DNA of 64,000 nt from positions 62,001-126,000 of the forward strand of contig NZ_JYII01000006.1 in NCBI RefSeq assembly GCF_000948415.1, read 5' to 3'. The position numbers and the translations under genes were made by a program. The number at the start of each line of letters is the position of its first letter. The stretch's first letter is position 1. The notes under the pieces were generated by a model. The model did not search any database, was not told the DNA's origin, and saw only the letters and a program-made list of their open reading frames with translations. Shown piece by piece: positions 55,607 to 64,000 of this stretch. Source of the DNA: Thalassospira sp. HJ. Its GTDB lineage: Bacteria > Pseudomonadota > Alphaproteobacteria > Rhodospirillales > Thalassospiraceae.

Positions 55607-57007
55607 ATGAATGTCATCAAAAACACCACAGCCGATCTTCAGGAAATGGATCGGGCGCATTTCATGCACCCCTCGACCCACATGCGTCAGCACGCAGCGG
55701 GTGAAACCCCCAACCGCATCATCAATGGCGGTAAAGGCATCTATATCCACGACACCGAAGGCAAGGAAAGCCTCGATGCGTTTGCTGGCCTCTATTGCGT
55801 CAACATTGGTTATGGCCGTACCGAAATTGCCGATGCGATCTATGCGCAGGCAAAGGAACTGGCCTATTACCACACCTATGTTGGTCACAGTAACGAAGCG
55901 ATCATTCGCCTGTCCGATCGTATCGTCAAAAGTGCACCCGAAGGCATGCAGCGCGTCTATTACGGCATGTCCGGTTCGGATGCGAACGAAACCAACATCA
56001 AGCTGATCTGGTACTACAACAACATCCGCGGCCTGCCGCAGAAAAAGAAAATTATCTCGCGTTGGCGTGGTTATCACGGCTCGGGCATCATGACCGGCAG
56101 CCTGACTGGCCTTGCTGCCTTCCATAACGCATTTGATCTGCCGCGCAGTCCGGTTCTGCACACCACCTGCCCGCACCATTACTGGAATGCAGAGGCCGGC
56201 GAAACCGAAGCAGAATTCGCCAAACGCTGTGCCGATGATCTGGAAAAAATGATCCTCCGCGAAGGTCCGGAAACCGTTGCTGCCTTTATTGGCGAGCCGG
56301 TCATGGGTACGGGCGGCATCATCACCCCGCCGGAAGGCTACTGGGAAGCCATCCAGGCGGTTCTGAACAAATATGATGTTCTTCTGGTTGCCGACGAAGT
56401 TGTCACCGCCTTTGGCCGTACCGGATCCTATTTCGGTTCCCAGCACTACGGCATCAAGCCAGACCTGATCACGATCGCCAAAGGTGTCTCGTCGGGCTAC
56501 CTGCCGCTTTCGGGTGTGATCATCGGCGAACGCGTCTGGAAAGTTCTTGAACAAGGTTCAGATCAGATGGGCCCGATCGGCCATGGCTGGACCTATTCAG
56601 CGCACCCTGTTTGCGCCGCAGCAGCCAACGCAAACCTCGATATCGTTGATGGCGAAAATCTGACCGGAAACTCGGCAGAAACCGGTGGCTACTTCCAGAA
56701 ACGGATGCATGAAACCTTTGACAACCATCCGCTAGTTGGCGAAGCCCGCGGCGTTGGCCTGATGGCAGCACTTGAGTTTGTCGCAGACAAAACCAAGAAG
56801 GAACGTTTCGATCCGAATGCGAAAATCGGTCCGCGCGTTTCCGCAGCCTGCCTTGAGCGTGGCATGATTGCGCGCGCCATGCCGCATGGTGACATCCTTG
56901 GCTTTGCACCGCCACTTTGCATCACCAAGGCCGAGGTCGACAAGGTCATCGACATTGCCAAACAGGCTGTTGATGCGGTTGCCGACGAAGTCGCTGCTGG
57001 CAAATAA
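55607..57007 (+). CDS. doeD: Class III aminotransferase, DoeD-like
   Basis: 466 residues, PLP enzyme. Motifs: GMSGSDANETNIKLIWYYN, VAAFIGEPVMGTGGIITPPEGYW, LLVADEVVTAFGRTGSYFGS and PLP lysine in IAKGVSSGYLPLSGVI. In the ectoine pathway DoeD moves the amino group from diaminobutyrate to give aspartate-semialdehyde; the function is inferred from the gene context, as general omega-aminotransferases share these motifs. 43 bases after doeC, likely one transcript; terminator follows. Confidence 0.82.
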   Translation: MNVIKNTTADLQEMDRAHFMHPSTHMRQHAAGETPNRIINGGKGIYIHDTEGKESLDAFAGLYCVNIGYGRTEIADAIYAQAKELAYYHTYVGHSNEAIIRLSDRIVKSAPEGMQRVYYGMSGSDANETNIKLIWYYNNIRGLPQKKKIISRWRGYHGSGIMTGSLTGLAAFHNAFDLPRSPVLHTTCPHHYWNAEAGETEAEFAKRCADDLEKMILREGPETVAAFIGEPVMGTGGIITPPEGYWEAIQAVLNKYDVLLVADEVVTAFGRTGSYFGSQHYGIKPDLITIAKGVSSGYLPLSGVIIGERVWKVLEQGSDQMGPIGHGWTYSAHPVCAAAANANLDIVDGENLTGNSAETGGYFQKRMHETFDNHPLVGEARGVGLMAALEFVADKTKKERFDPNAKIGPRVSAACLERGMIARAMPHGDILGFAPPLCITKAEVDKVIDIAKQAVDAVADEVAAGK

Positions 57008-57073
57008 GCTAGCCTGACCTCACAGTTAAATATTGCCGCCAGCGTCATACCTTCTTCCCGACGCAGGCGGTTC

Positions 57074-57103
57074 ACAGGGGCCGGGCCCATGACCGGCCCC
57101 TGT
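57074..57103 (+). terminator. Terminator of the doeC-doeD unit
   Basis: Perfect 11-bp stem ACAGGGGCCGG / CCGGCCCCTGT with an eight-base loop, followed by TTTATTG, 66 bases past the stop. Confidence 0.85.
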
Positions 57104-57147
57104 TTTATTGTGTCACCCGGCTGCATTGCACCCCAATACAGCAAGGA

Positions 57148-57555
57148 TTACTGACACTTAGTTTTATAGGCACTACCGTCCTTAACGGCATAGACAGAGC
57201 ATGTTTTCTGTACGGATCCCATATAGAGAACCTTCACGACGACAAACTCACCATCACTGTCTTTTTGCCACGCGTCGCCATTGGCTAAGACAAGATCATA
57301 GCTGTTGCCCTGCTCTCCTCCTGGGTTAGTTGCACCTTTAACCACGTCCTGATCTGCCGATCCTTTCAGCACGTCAATGACGGTGATCTTGCCGTCAGAA
57401 GCGGTTTGCTTGAGCAAAGATAATGGGGCACGCCCGTCTCCCTGATAAACTTCCGCTTTTGGCGAGGTCACAACAGAGCCGAGCAACAGCAAAGCAAACA
57501 TGATTGCCGGAAAAAGGGCATCGCGCAGCCCCTGAAGCAAGTTGAAAATATTCAC
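57148..57555 (-). CDS. Small exported protein, unknown
   Basis: 135 residues. An N-terminal hydrophobic stretch (about 13-34, LFPAIMFALLLLGSVVT) acts as anchor or signal peptide; the rest is hydrophilic with two Cys near the end (KTCSVYAVKDGSAYKTKC) that could form a disulfide. Sits on the minus strand between the doeC-doeD unit and uehA. Not recognised. Confidence 0.55.
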   Translation of the reverse strand: MNIFNLLQGLRDALFPAIMFALLLLGSVVTSPKAEVYQGDGRAPLSLLKQTASDGKITVIDVLKGSADQDVVKGATNPGGEQGNSYDLVLANGDAWQKDSDGEFVVVKVLYMGSVQKTCSVYAVKDGSAYKTKCQ

Positions 57556-57681
57556 AGCCAGATCCTTTCACGTCAGTTTCAACGCCACCGTCCAGTCATC
57601 GAACAGGGCACGTAGGTGACGCAGAACGCCCGAAGTTGTGAGCTCAGCCTTGATTTGGAAACGCAGCCTTTCAGAACAAAC

Positions 57682-57714
57682 AAAACCCCCGCAAGCATCG
57701 CCTGCGGGGGTTTT
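57682..57714 (-). terminator. Terminator of uehA
   Basis: Perfect 12-bp stem AAAACCCCCGCA / TGCGGGGGTTTT with a nine-base loop, T-rich on the minus strand (TTTTGTTTG), about 30 bases past the uehA stop. Confidence 0.87.
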
Positions 57715-57745
57715 GCGAAATCCCGTTAAAGTCGGGAAATTTCGA

Positions 57746-58765
57746 TTACATCGCGGTACCGAATTCTTCACGAAGCGATTTCAGCACTTCTTCGGTGTCA
57801 CCGCCAACTTCTTCAACAAGGCTTGCGCCAACGCCTTTGGACGCTTCCTTGAAGACCGAACGCTGTTCTTCGCTCAGGCGAATGACTTCGATTTCCGGCT
57901 TGGCTTCCTTGATGCGAGCAAGGGCTTCTTCATTGGCCTTGGTCTGGGCTTCATAGATGAAGTCATCGAGCTCAGCCTTCACGTCTGCCAGCATTGCTTT
58001 GCGTTCGTCAGACAGACCGTCATAGAAGGCCGCGTTCGATACCACGGTGGTGGTGTATTGCTGCTGACCGGCATAGACCAGATAATCGGTCACTTCGTAG
58101 AATTTCGCACTTTCAACGAAGAAGATCGGGTTAACCTGTGCGTCAATCACGCTGGTCTGAAGACCGGAATAAACCTCACCCCACGGCAGGGCAACCGGGT
58201 CGGAACCGAAAGATTCATAAGTTTCGATCAGGATCGGCGAGGTCATCACGCGGAATTTCACACCATCGAAATCAGCAGGCTTTTCGACCGGTTTCTTGGT
58301 GGTCCAGACCATTTCGCCTTCCGGATACATGGTATAAAGCTTCAGCCCCTTGGACTCGAAATCCTGGGAAAGGCCTTCGTAAATGGTCGGGCTCGACGAC
58401 AGAACTTTCTTGTTCACCTCGTTATCCTGCGACAGCAGGTAGGGAACGCCAAAGACCTGAATTTCCGGCACAAAGGTACCAAGGTGACCCGGGGACGCGT
58501 TCGAGAACTGAACGGCACCGGCTGCGGTCAGCTCGGTAATGTCGTTCTCGGTGCCCAGCTGGCCATAGGTGTAAATGGTTACGTTCACATCGCCATTGGT
58601 CTTTTCTTCGACCAGGCGCTTGAATTCCTGTGCATACAGGTCCTGAACATCACCCGGGCTTTCTTCGTGGGCGAATTTCCATTCCTCGGCATGGGCAGCA
58701 GTCCCGGCCACTGCAAACAGGGCAGCGGCAGAAAGTGTCGCTTTAAGGAGTTTGTTCAGACTCAT
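57746..58765 (-). CDS. uehA: TRAP-type ectoine-binding protein
   Basis: 339 residues, DctP-family periplasmic binding protein. Signal peptide ends AAHA. Mature part begins EEWKFAHEESPGDVQD, very like TeaA/UehA, followed by GQLGTENDITELTA, YPEGEMVWTTKKP, VMTSPILIETYESFG and LPWGEVYSGLQT, the ligand-pocket regions of ectoine binders. ATG at 58765 with GGGAGAC upstream is preferred to the frame start at 58852. Encoded divergently from enuR and separated from its membrane partners uehB/uehC, unlike the usual uehABC order. Confidence 0.9.
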   Translation of the reverse strand: MSLNKLLKATLSAAALFAVAGTAAHAEEWKFAHEESPGDVQDLYAQEFKRLVEEKTNGDVNVTIYTYGQLGTENDITELTAAGAVQFSNASPGHLGTFVPEIQVFGVPYLLSQDNEVNKKVLSSSPTIYEGLSQDFESKGLKLYTMYPEGEMVWTTKKPVEKPADFDGVKFRVMTSPILIETYESFGSDPVALPWGEVYSGLQTSVIDAQVNPIFFVESAKFYEVTDYLVYAGQQQYTTTVVSNAAFYDGLSDERKAMLADVKAELDDFIYEAQTKANEEALARIKEAKPEIEVIRLSEEQRSVFKEASKGVGASLVEEVGGDTEEVLKSLREEFGTAM

Positions 58766-58903
58766 ATCGAAGTCTCCCGTGTTATCGCGCTCAACGAACT
58801 GCACCAGCGCTTTCGATGGCGCGCGGATCGGAACGCTTGATTTCAACATCACTGTGATGAACGAGCGAAGTTTTGAAATGTTCCTGCATCAGGTCAATGC
58901 TAG

Positions 58904-58921
58904 TTATGTCTCATGACAAAT
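58904..58921. promoter_or_regulatory. Candidate EnuR operator 1
   Basis: TTATGTCTCATGACAAAT in the uehA-enuR gap. It matches operator 2 in the core TCATGACAAA plus TGT five bases earlier, both imperfect inverted repeats of TGT and ACA around a central six bases. Confidence 0.5.
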
Positions 58922-58994
58922 TAACCCGAACACCTACACAGACCCCGCCCGGCATGTTAGGGTCAGACCAAACATCAGGGATGGAAACAAAATC

Positions 58995-60392
58995 ATGTGG
59001 TTACCTGAAATCGACCTTAGCGGCGAAACAGGTCCGAAATACAAGGCACTGGTCGAAGCGATCATTACCGACATTGAATCAGGCAGACTGCGCCACGATG
59101 TCCGGATGCCAACACACCGTGAACTGGCCTATCGCCTGAAAGTTAGCGTTCAGACTGTCAGTGCCGCCTACAAGGAGGTCGAACGCCAGGGCTATTTGCG
59201 ATCCGAACGCCGTCGCGGAACCTTTGTCCAGGCCCGCCTGACCGACCGTGCCTCGTCCTTTATCCTCGACAGCCGCCAACCCGATCTGATCGATCTGTCG
59301 ATCGTGCGCGCGGCTTATACCGATTTTCACAATGACCTGTCGCGCCAGATGCATGCCAAACTGGCTGAGGAACCCCATCACAGCTGGATGGAAAGCTGCC
59401 GACCGGTCGCCGGTTTTGAATATCATCGCGAAATCGGGCGCAACTGGCTTGGCGGCATGGGGGTTGATGTAGATATCCCCAACCTTCTGATCACCAATGG
59501 TGCGGCACAAGGCGTCTTTACCGCCCTTTCCACTGTCATTCAGCCCGATGACGTTGTCCTGACCGAAAGCCTGACCGATCATGGCGTAATCGGATCGGCC
59601 AGCATTCTGCGCTTCAAGTTGGGTGCACTTCCCACCGACGATGAAGGTATCCTGCCCGATGCCTTTGAGCGCGAATGTCAGACCCGACAGATCCGCGCAC
59701 TTGTTGTCACACCGATCTTTACCAACCCGACCAACTGTCTGATGGGGCTGGAGCGGCGCAAACGGATTGCTGAGATCGCCGAACATTACGGCGTCTATGT
59801 CATCGAGGATGATGTCTATCGCCCGCTTCTTGAAGAAAACCTGCCACCGATCACGAGCTTCCTGCCAAAGCTCGGCTTCCATGTTTCAAGCCTGACCAAG
59901 GTGGTTATGCCCGGTCTTCGAACCGGCTTTTTAACGGTTCCCGCGCATTTGTCGATTCGCGCCAGCAGCGTTTTACGTGTCACCGGATGGATGGGGACTC
60001 CATTGATGGCAGAGATCGGCGCACGCTGGATAGCCGATGGCACGGTCGATCAGGCCGTCACTGTCCAGCGCGCCCTGATGCGCGAACGTCAGGCCCTCGT
60101 CGCCGAGATTTTGGGCGATGCGGTTGTGCGTCATCATCCGACGTCACTTTCCGCCTGGGTGCGCATTCCCGAACACTGGCAGGAGGAATGGTTTGCCTCT
60201 GAACTGCGGAAAAATGGCGTTGCCGTAACGATTTCCGACCCGTTCATGACCGTGAAGGTTCCCCGGCCAAACGCCATGCGGATCTGCCTTGGCGGCGCGC
60301 CAGATACGCCGTCCGTACAACATGCCCTGATCCAAATTCGCCATACCATGGATCAGATGCCGGGCGTTCACGCCTTCGACGTGATGTATTGA
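58995..60392 (+). CDS. enuR: MocR-type regulator EnuR
   Basis: 465 residues: GntR-type winged helix at the N-terminus (LVEAIITDIESGRLRHDVR, PTHRELAYRLKVSVQTVS, YKEVERQGYLRSERRRG) fused to an aminotransferase-fold domain. PLP lysine lies in VSSLTKVVMPGLRTG; YGVYVIEDDVYRPL and TNGAAQGVFTAL are the cofactor pocket. EnuR regulates ectoine use genes in marine bacteria, with PLP adducts of ectoine-derived compounds as inducer. Position beside uehA and uehBC supports the identity. No clear ribosome site; ATG at 58995. Confidence 0.9.
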   Translation: MWLPEIDLSGETGPKYKALVEAIITDIESGRLRHDVRMPTHRELAYRLKVSVQTVSAAYKEVERQGYLRSERRRGTFVQARLTDRASSFILDSRQPDLIDLSIVRAAYTDFHNDLSRQMHAKLAEEPHHSWMESCRPVAGFEYHREIGRNWLGGMGVDVDIPNLLITNGAAQGVFTALSTVIQPDDVVLTESLTDHGVIGSASILRFKLGALPTDDEGILPDAFERECQTRQIRALVVTPIFTNPTNCLMGLERRKRIAEIAEHYGVYVIEDDVYRPLLEENLPPITSFLPKLGFHVSSLTKVVMPGLRTGFLTVPAHLSIRASSVLRVTGWMGTPLMAEIGARWIADGTVDQAVTVQRALMRERQALVAEILGDAVVRHHPTSLSAWVRIPEHWQEEWFASELRKNGVAVTISDPFMTVKVPRPNAMRICLGGAPDTPSVQHALIQIRHTMDQMPGVHAFDVMY

Positions 60393-60410
60393 TTTTGTGT
60401 CATGACAAAA
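60393..60410. promoter_or_regulatory. Candidate EnuR operator 2
   Basis: TTTTGTGTCATGACAAAA directly after the enuR stop; 6-bp inverted arms TTTTGT / ACAAAA. Shares TCATGACAAA with operator 1 and lies just upstream of the candidate uehB promoter. Confidence 0.52.
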
Positions 60411-60416
60411 ATCTGA

Positions 60417-60444
60417 TTGAACCATCACAAAGCGTTTTTATTCT
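60417..60444 (+). promoter_or_regulatory. Candidate promoter of uehB
   Basis: TTGAAC (60417-60422), a 16-base spacer and TATTCT (60439-60444), followed by a roughly 100-base leader to the uehB start. Confidence 0.5.
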
Positions 60445-60547
60445 GACTGAACCGGCGTGAAGCGAATGACAGCATGTGTGGGAGGGAACCAAACATCCAC
60501 ACAGAACGTTCCATAAAAATGTCTCGCACGCGCATCAAGGAGGTTCT

Positions 60548-61132
60548 ATGTCAGGTTCAAACGGGGAGGCCCCCGCTCCGAGTGGCGGGGCGTTAGGTAT
60601 TCTGAGAAAACTCGACCACGGCTTGTCCGTTGTCGAAAGGCAGCTTCTTGGATGGAGCATCGTGGTCATGGCGGTGAACACCGTCGCCAATGTGATCATG
60701 CGGCTCGGCTTCAATTCGAGCATCTTCTTTTCCGAAGAGCTCAATCAGTTTCTGATCATTCTCGTGACATTTGTCGGCATCAGCGAGGCTGCCCGCATGG
60801 GGCGCCATATCCGCATGTCGGCCTTTACCGATATGCTCGGGCCCCGCGCCAGCAAGATCATGATGATCATCATTACGCTTGGCACGGCCAGCCTGCTGTT
60901 CCTGCTCGCCTGGTATTCGATTGATTACGTCTCGTCGCTGATCTCATCGAACCGGCTGACCCCGGCCTTGCGCATCCCCTATTACCTGACTGTTCTGATC
61001 GTGCCGTTTGGCCTTTGCGTTACCGGCATCCAGTTTGTTCTGGCCGCGTTGACCAACATCCTCAAACCCGGGACGCACCTGTCCTATCAGGTTGAGGATA
61101 CGTTTGACGACGCCGACGAGCATCATCTGTAA
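60548..61132 (+). CDS. uehB: TRAP transporter small membrane subunit
   Basis: 194 residues, DctQ family: four membrane helices (about 30-50, 62-82, 105-130, 145-165) with LNQFLIILVTFVGISEAARMGRHIRM typical of the family. AGGAGG precedes ATG at 60548, preferred to the frame start at 60476. Works with UehA and UehC in ectoine uptake, driven by the sodium gradient in known TRAP systems. Confidence 0.9.
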   Translation: MSGSNGEAPAPSGGALGILRKLDHGLSVVERQLLGWSIVVMAVNTVANVIMRLGFNSSIFFSEELNQFLIILVTFVGISEAARMGRHIRMSAFTDMLGPRASKIMMIIITLGTASLLFLLAWYSIDYVSSLISSNRLTPALRIPYYLTVLIVPFGLCVTGIQFVLAALTNILKPGTHLSYQVEDTFDDADEHHL

Positions 61133-61146
61133 GGGGGAATGGAAAA

Positions 61147-62430
61147 ATGGATTTAGGTACTTCAATCCTTCTGGTGATGCTGGTCCTGCTGGTGCTGGGC
61201 TTCCCGATGATGGTGCCGCTGGCAACCGCCAGCGTCGTCGCCTTCATGTTTTACATGCCCATCCCCGAACGCATCCTTATCCAACAAATGGTAACGGGCA
61301 TTTCGCCCGTGGCCCTCATCGCGGTGCCGATGTTTATCTTTGCCGCCGATATCGTGACAAAGGGGCATACGGCCAACCGGCTGATTGACCTTGCCATGAC
61401 TTTTGTCGGGCATGTCCGTGGCGGCCTTGCCGTCACCACCGCACTTGGCTGCACCATGTTTGGTGCGGTATCGGGCTCGACACAGGCGACCGTGGTTGCC
61501 ATGGGCGGTCCGCTGCGCCCCAAGATGCTCAAGGCGGGGTATGAAGACAAATTCGCCATGGCACTGATCATCAATGCCAGCGACATCGCCTTTTTGATCC
61601 CGCCCTCGATCGGCATGATCGTGTTTGGCGTGGTCGGCAAAGTCTCGATCGGGGAGCTGTTCCTGGCCGGGATCGGTCCGGGCATCCTGATTTTGGTGAT
61701 GTTCTCGCTCTATTGCATGTACTACGCCAAGAAGAACGACATCCCGACCATCCCGCGCATGACCTGGGCTGAACGCGGCAAGGCCGTAATCAATGCCGGC
61801 CCGGCCATCATGTTCCCGGTTCTGATTGTCGGTGGCATCTATCTGGGCTGGGTCAGCCCCACCGAGGTCGCCGCAGTCGCCGTCGTCTATGCCGTCATTC
61901 TTGAAGTGCTGGTTTTCAAGTCGGTCAAATGGTCCGAACTGCTGTCGATTGCGCGCTCAACCGGCCTGATCACCGCTGTTGTGTTCATTCTGGTTGGTGC
62001 CGGCACGACATTCTCGTTCGTGATTTCCTTTGCCCAGATCCCGCAGCACGTGATTGGTGCGCTGGGGCTCGAAGGCGCAAACCCCTACATCATTCTGGCG
62101 GCGATCTGCATTGCCTTCTTTATCGGTTGCATGTTCGTTGACCCGATTGTTGTCATTCTGGTTCTGACCCCGATCTTCATGCCGCTTGTGAATTCGGCCG
62201 GTCTGGACCCGGTTCTTGTCGGTACGTTGGTGACGCTTCAGGTTGCCATTGGCTCTGCCACGCCCCCTTTCGGGTGTGACATCTTTACAGCCATCGCAAT
62301 CTTCAGGCGGCCCTATGCCGAAGTGATCCGTGGAACGCCGCCCTTCATCTTCATGCTGCTGCTGGCAGCGGTGATTTTGATCTTCGTTCCGCAGATCGCA
62401 CTGTTCCTGCCAGAGCTTGCCTTCCGTTAA
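61147..62430 (+). CDS. uehC: TRAP transporter large membrane subunit
   Basis: 427 residues, DctM family with about 12 membrane helices. Motifs: FPMMVPLATASVVAFMF, GAVSGSTQATVVAMGGPL, MALIINASDIAFLIPPSIGM, GCMFVDPIVVILVLTPIFMP and GSATPPFGCDIFTAIA. Forms the channel of the ectoine TRAP importer. 14 bases after uehB. Confidence 0.93.
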   Translation: MDLGTSILLVMLVLLVLGFPMMVPLATASVVAFMFYMPIPERILIQQMVTGISPVALIAVPMFIFAADIVTKGHTANRLIDLAMTFVGHVRGGLAVTTALGCTMFGAVSGSTQATVVAMGGPLRPKMLKAGYEDKFAMALIINASDIAFLIPPSIGMIVFGVVGKVSIGELFLAGIGPGILILVMFSLYCMYYAKKNDIPTIPRMTWAERGKAVINAGPAIMFPVLIVGGIYLGWVSPTEVAAVAVVYAVILEVLVFKSVKWSELLSIARSTGLITAVVFILVGAGTTFSFVISFAQIPQHVIGALGLEGANPYIILAAICIAFFIGCMFVDPIVVILVLTPIFMPLVNSAGLDPVLVGTLVTLQVAIGSATPPFGCDIFTAIAIFRRPYAEVIRGTPPFIFMLLLAAVILIFVPQIALFLPELAFR

Positions 62431-62539
62431 GCAAGCACTGGCCCACAATTTCCGGGTAAGCCCGGAAGCATATTGAAAATTAAAACGACCGGGTCGTCCT
62501 GATCATCATCGGGACGGCCCGCCTCTGGAGTTCAGGATA

Positions 62540-63340
62540 ATGTCCGTATCCCGTGCGGTCACGCCAGAGCCGGTGGATGTGCCCTATTCCCCTGACCCGG
62601 TCGGACCGGCAGGACGGATCGGCCTCATCACACTGGCAACCGATTTCAATAGCGAGGATGATCTGCGCACCATCCTGCCGGGTGATTTGCGCCTGTTCAC
62701 CACGCGCATTGAAAACGCCAATCCTGTGACGGTCGAAAACCTGCAGGCCATGGCGGCAGATTTGCCGCGCGCGGCCAAAACCCTTCTGCCCGGCTATGGC
62801 GTTGATGTTGCCATTTTCGGCTGTACATCGGGGACGGCTGTGACCGGATCTGACAAAATCGCCGCACTGATCAATCAAGGCATGCCCGGCACCAAGGTCA
62901 CCAATCCGCTGCTGGCAAGTGAACTTGCCCTGCGGGCTATTGGTGCGCAAAAAATTGCCATCCTGACCCCGTATCTTCCGGCCGTGACCCAATCCGTTGC
63001 CGACGGATTTGCCGCTAAGGGCTTTGAGGTCACCAATGTGATGGGCTTTGGTCTGGATAATGATTTCGACATGACCGCCCTGCCGCCCAGGGCGATCCTT
63101 GAAGGCGCACTCAAGGTCGATACAGAAGATGCCGATGCGGTGTTTATTTCCTGCACGGCGATCCGGTCAGCCGAAATCATCGCAGAAGCCGAACGCCAGC
63201 TTAAAAAGCCTGTCATCACCAGCAATCAGGCACTGGTCTGGCACGCCTTGAACCTGATTGAGTACAAAAAACCGATCACGGGGTTTGGTACCCTGTTTGA
63301 TCAGGCCCCGAAACCAACGAACGAAGTCGAGGTCCCATGA
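62540..63340 (+). CDS. eutA: EutA, Asp/Glu racemase-superfamily protein
   Basis: 266 residues, maleate isomerase/arylmalonate decarboxylase-like. Two active-site Cys motifs are visible: FGCTSGTAV and FISCTAIRS, plus GRIGLITLATDFN near the start and TSNQALVWHALNL. EutA is thought to isomerise hydroxyectoine for EutB; that is established knowledge of the eut cluster applied by position. Its stop overlaps the eutB start by four bases (ATGA). Confidence 0.9.
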   Translation: MSVSRAVTPEPVDVPYSPDPVGPAGRIGLITLATDFNSEDDLRTILPGDLRLFTTRIENANPVTVENLQAMAADLPRAAKTLLPGYGVDVAIFGCTSGTAVTGSDKIAALINQGMPGTKVTNPLLASELALRAIGAQKIAILTPYLPAVTQSVADGFAAKGFEVTNVMGFGLDNDFDMTALPPRAILEGALKVDTEDADAVFISCTAIRSAEIIAEAERQLKKPVITSNQALVWHALNLIEYKKPITGFGTLFDQAPKPTNEVEVP

Positions 63341-64000
63341 AAGACCCCATCACATTTGCTGATGTTCTTTCTGCCCGTAAAACCATTGCGGACCATGTGA
63401 TCCACACGCCATTGCGCCCGTCAGCAAGCCTGACGGATCTTATCGGAAGCCCCGTCTGGCTTAAATGCGAACAGCAACAATATACCGGCAGCTTCAAGCT
63501 GCGCGGTGCCGCCAATGCGGTTCTGCGCCTGAGCGACGAGGAAAAAGCCAAGGGTGTTGTTGGTGTTTCGACCGGTAACTATGGCCGAGCGCTTGCCTAT
63601 GCCGCGCGCAATGCAGGTGTGCGTTCGGTGATCTGCATGTCAGAACTGGTGCCCCAGAACAAGGTCGATGGCATCCGTGCCCAGGGGGCGGAAGTCCGCA
63701 TCATCGGACAGTCACAGGACGAGGCCCAGCATGAAGTCGACCGCCTGGTCAAAGAAGACGGCATGACCATGCTGCCGCCCTTTGACCATGCCGATGTCAT
63801 TGCCGGGCAAGGCACACTTGGTCTTGAAATCATAGAAGCCCTTCCCGAAGTGGACACCTTGTTGGTGCCGTTGTCCGGTGGCGGGTTGCTGGCCGGTGTG
63901 GCACTGGTCGCCAAGTCGGTCAATCCGATGATCAGGGTTGTCGGCATCACTATGGAACGTGGCTGTGCCATGATCACAAGCCTTCAGGAAGGCAAACCGA
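63337..64000 (+). CDS. eutB: EutB, threonine dehydratase-like (3' end outside window)
   Basis: At least 221 residues of a fold-type II PLP enzyme, cut by the right edge. PLP lysine in YTGSFKLRGAANAVLRL, VSTGNYGRALAYAARNAG, MSELVPQNKVDGIRAQGA and LVPLSGGGLLAGVALVAK (phosphate loop). EutB dehydrates or deaminates hydroxyectoine, converting it toward ectoine in its group. ATG at 63337 overlaps eutA. eutC, eutD and eutE probably follow outside the window. Confidence 0.9.
   Translation, partial: MKDPITFADVLSARKTIADHVIHTPLRPSASLTDLIGSPVWLKCEQQQYTGSFKLRGAANAVLRLSDEEKAKGVVGVSTGNYGRALAYAARNAGVRSVICMSELVPQNKVDGIRAQGAEVRIIGQSQDEAQHEVDRLVKEDGMTMLPPFDHADVIAGQGTLGLEIIEALPEVDTLLVPLSGGGLLAGVALVAKSVNPMIRVVGITMERGCAMITSLQEGKP

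Overview
The window is chromosomal DNA from an alphaproteobacterium. Gene content and sequence style fit a marine Rhodospirillales member such as Thalassospira: SUV3-like helicase next to an S4 protein, SoxR-type regulator, CZB-GGDEF cyclase, and an ectoine-catabolism cluster with a TRAP importer. The genus is an inference from general knowledge; no marker gene here proves it.

Layout. (1) 1-11.8 kb, minus strand: a type I secretion operon (two exporter ATPases, an HlyD adaptor, then a giant RTX adhesin running off the left edge, with 17 Ig-like repeats of which 16 keep an exact 324-bp period). (2) 12-25 kb: housekeeping and stress genes: S4 RNA-binding protein, SUV3-like helicase, SoxR-like regulator divergent from an FMN reductase, ribosome hibernation factor, htpG, dGTPase, an OmpA-type lipoprotein, xthA and an FAA-hydrolase. 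(3) 25-31 kb: cupin protein, a 266-bp nested palindromic element, D-2-hydroxyacid dehydrogenase, SH3 protein, an unusual short flagellin-like protein and an RNA methyltransferase. (4) 31-45 kb: three GGDEF proteins (one apparently dead GGDEF-EAL, one zinc-binding CZB type, one membrane type), mgtE, maeB, tRNA-Leu, lipB, an RMF-like fusion protein, a lipoprotein, two identical tRNA-Arg genes and an ACT-domain regulator. (5) 45-54 kb: a second palindromic MITE-like element, malyl-CoA lyase, GNAT, accA, a NaChBac-type sodium channel, then a metallo-beta-lactamase-fold protein followed by a very unusual ABC exporter with a ~333-residue insertion in its ATPase domain and a C-terminal cyclic-nucleotide-binding domain. 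(6) 54-64 kb: an ectoine/hydroxyectoine use cluster: doeC-like dehydrogenase, doeD-like aminotransferase, uehA (minus strand), enuR, uehB, uehC, eutA, eutB (cut by the right edge).

How the parts work together. The left operon should build and export one surface adhesin; three c-di-GMP-type proteins in the same window are a plausible but unproven link to attachment. In the right-hand cluster UehABC should import ectoines, EutA/EutB should start hydroxyectoine conversion, and DoeD/DoeC should take the resulting diaminobutyrate to aspartate, under the MocR-type regulator EnuR. Two matching TCATGACAAA-centred sites, one in the uehA-enuR gap and one before uehB, are candidate EnuR operators. The most novel-looking protein architecture is the cNMP-binding ABC exporter at 50.3-53.6 kb.
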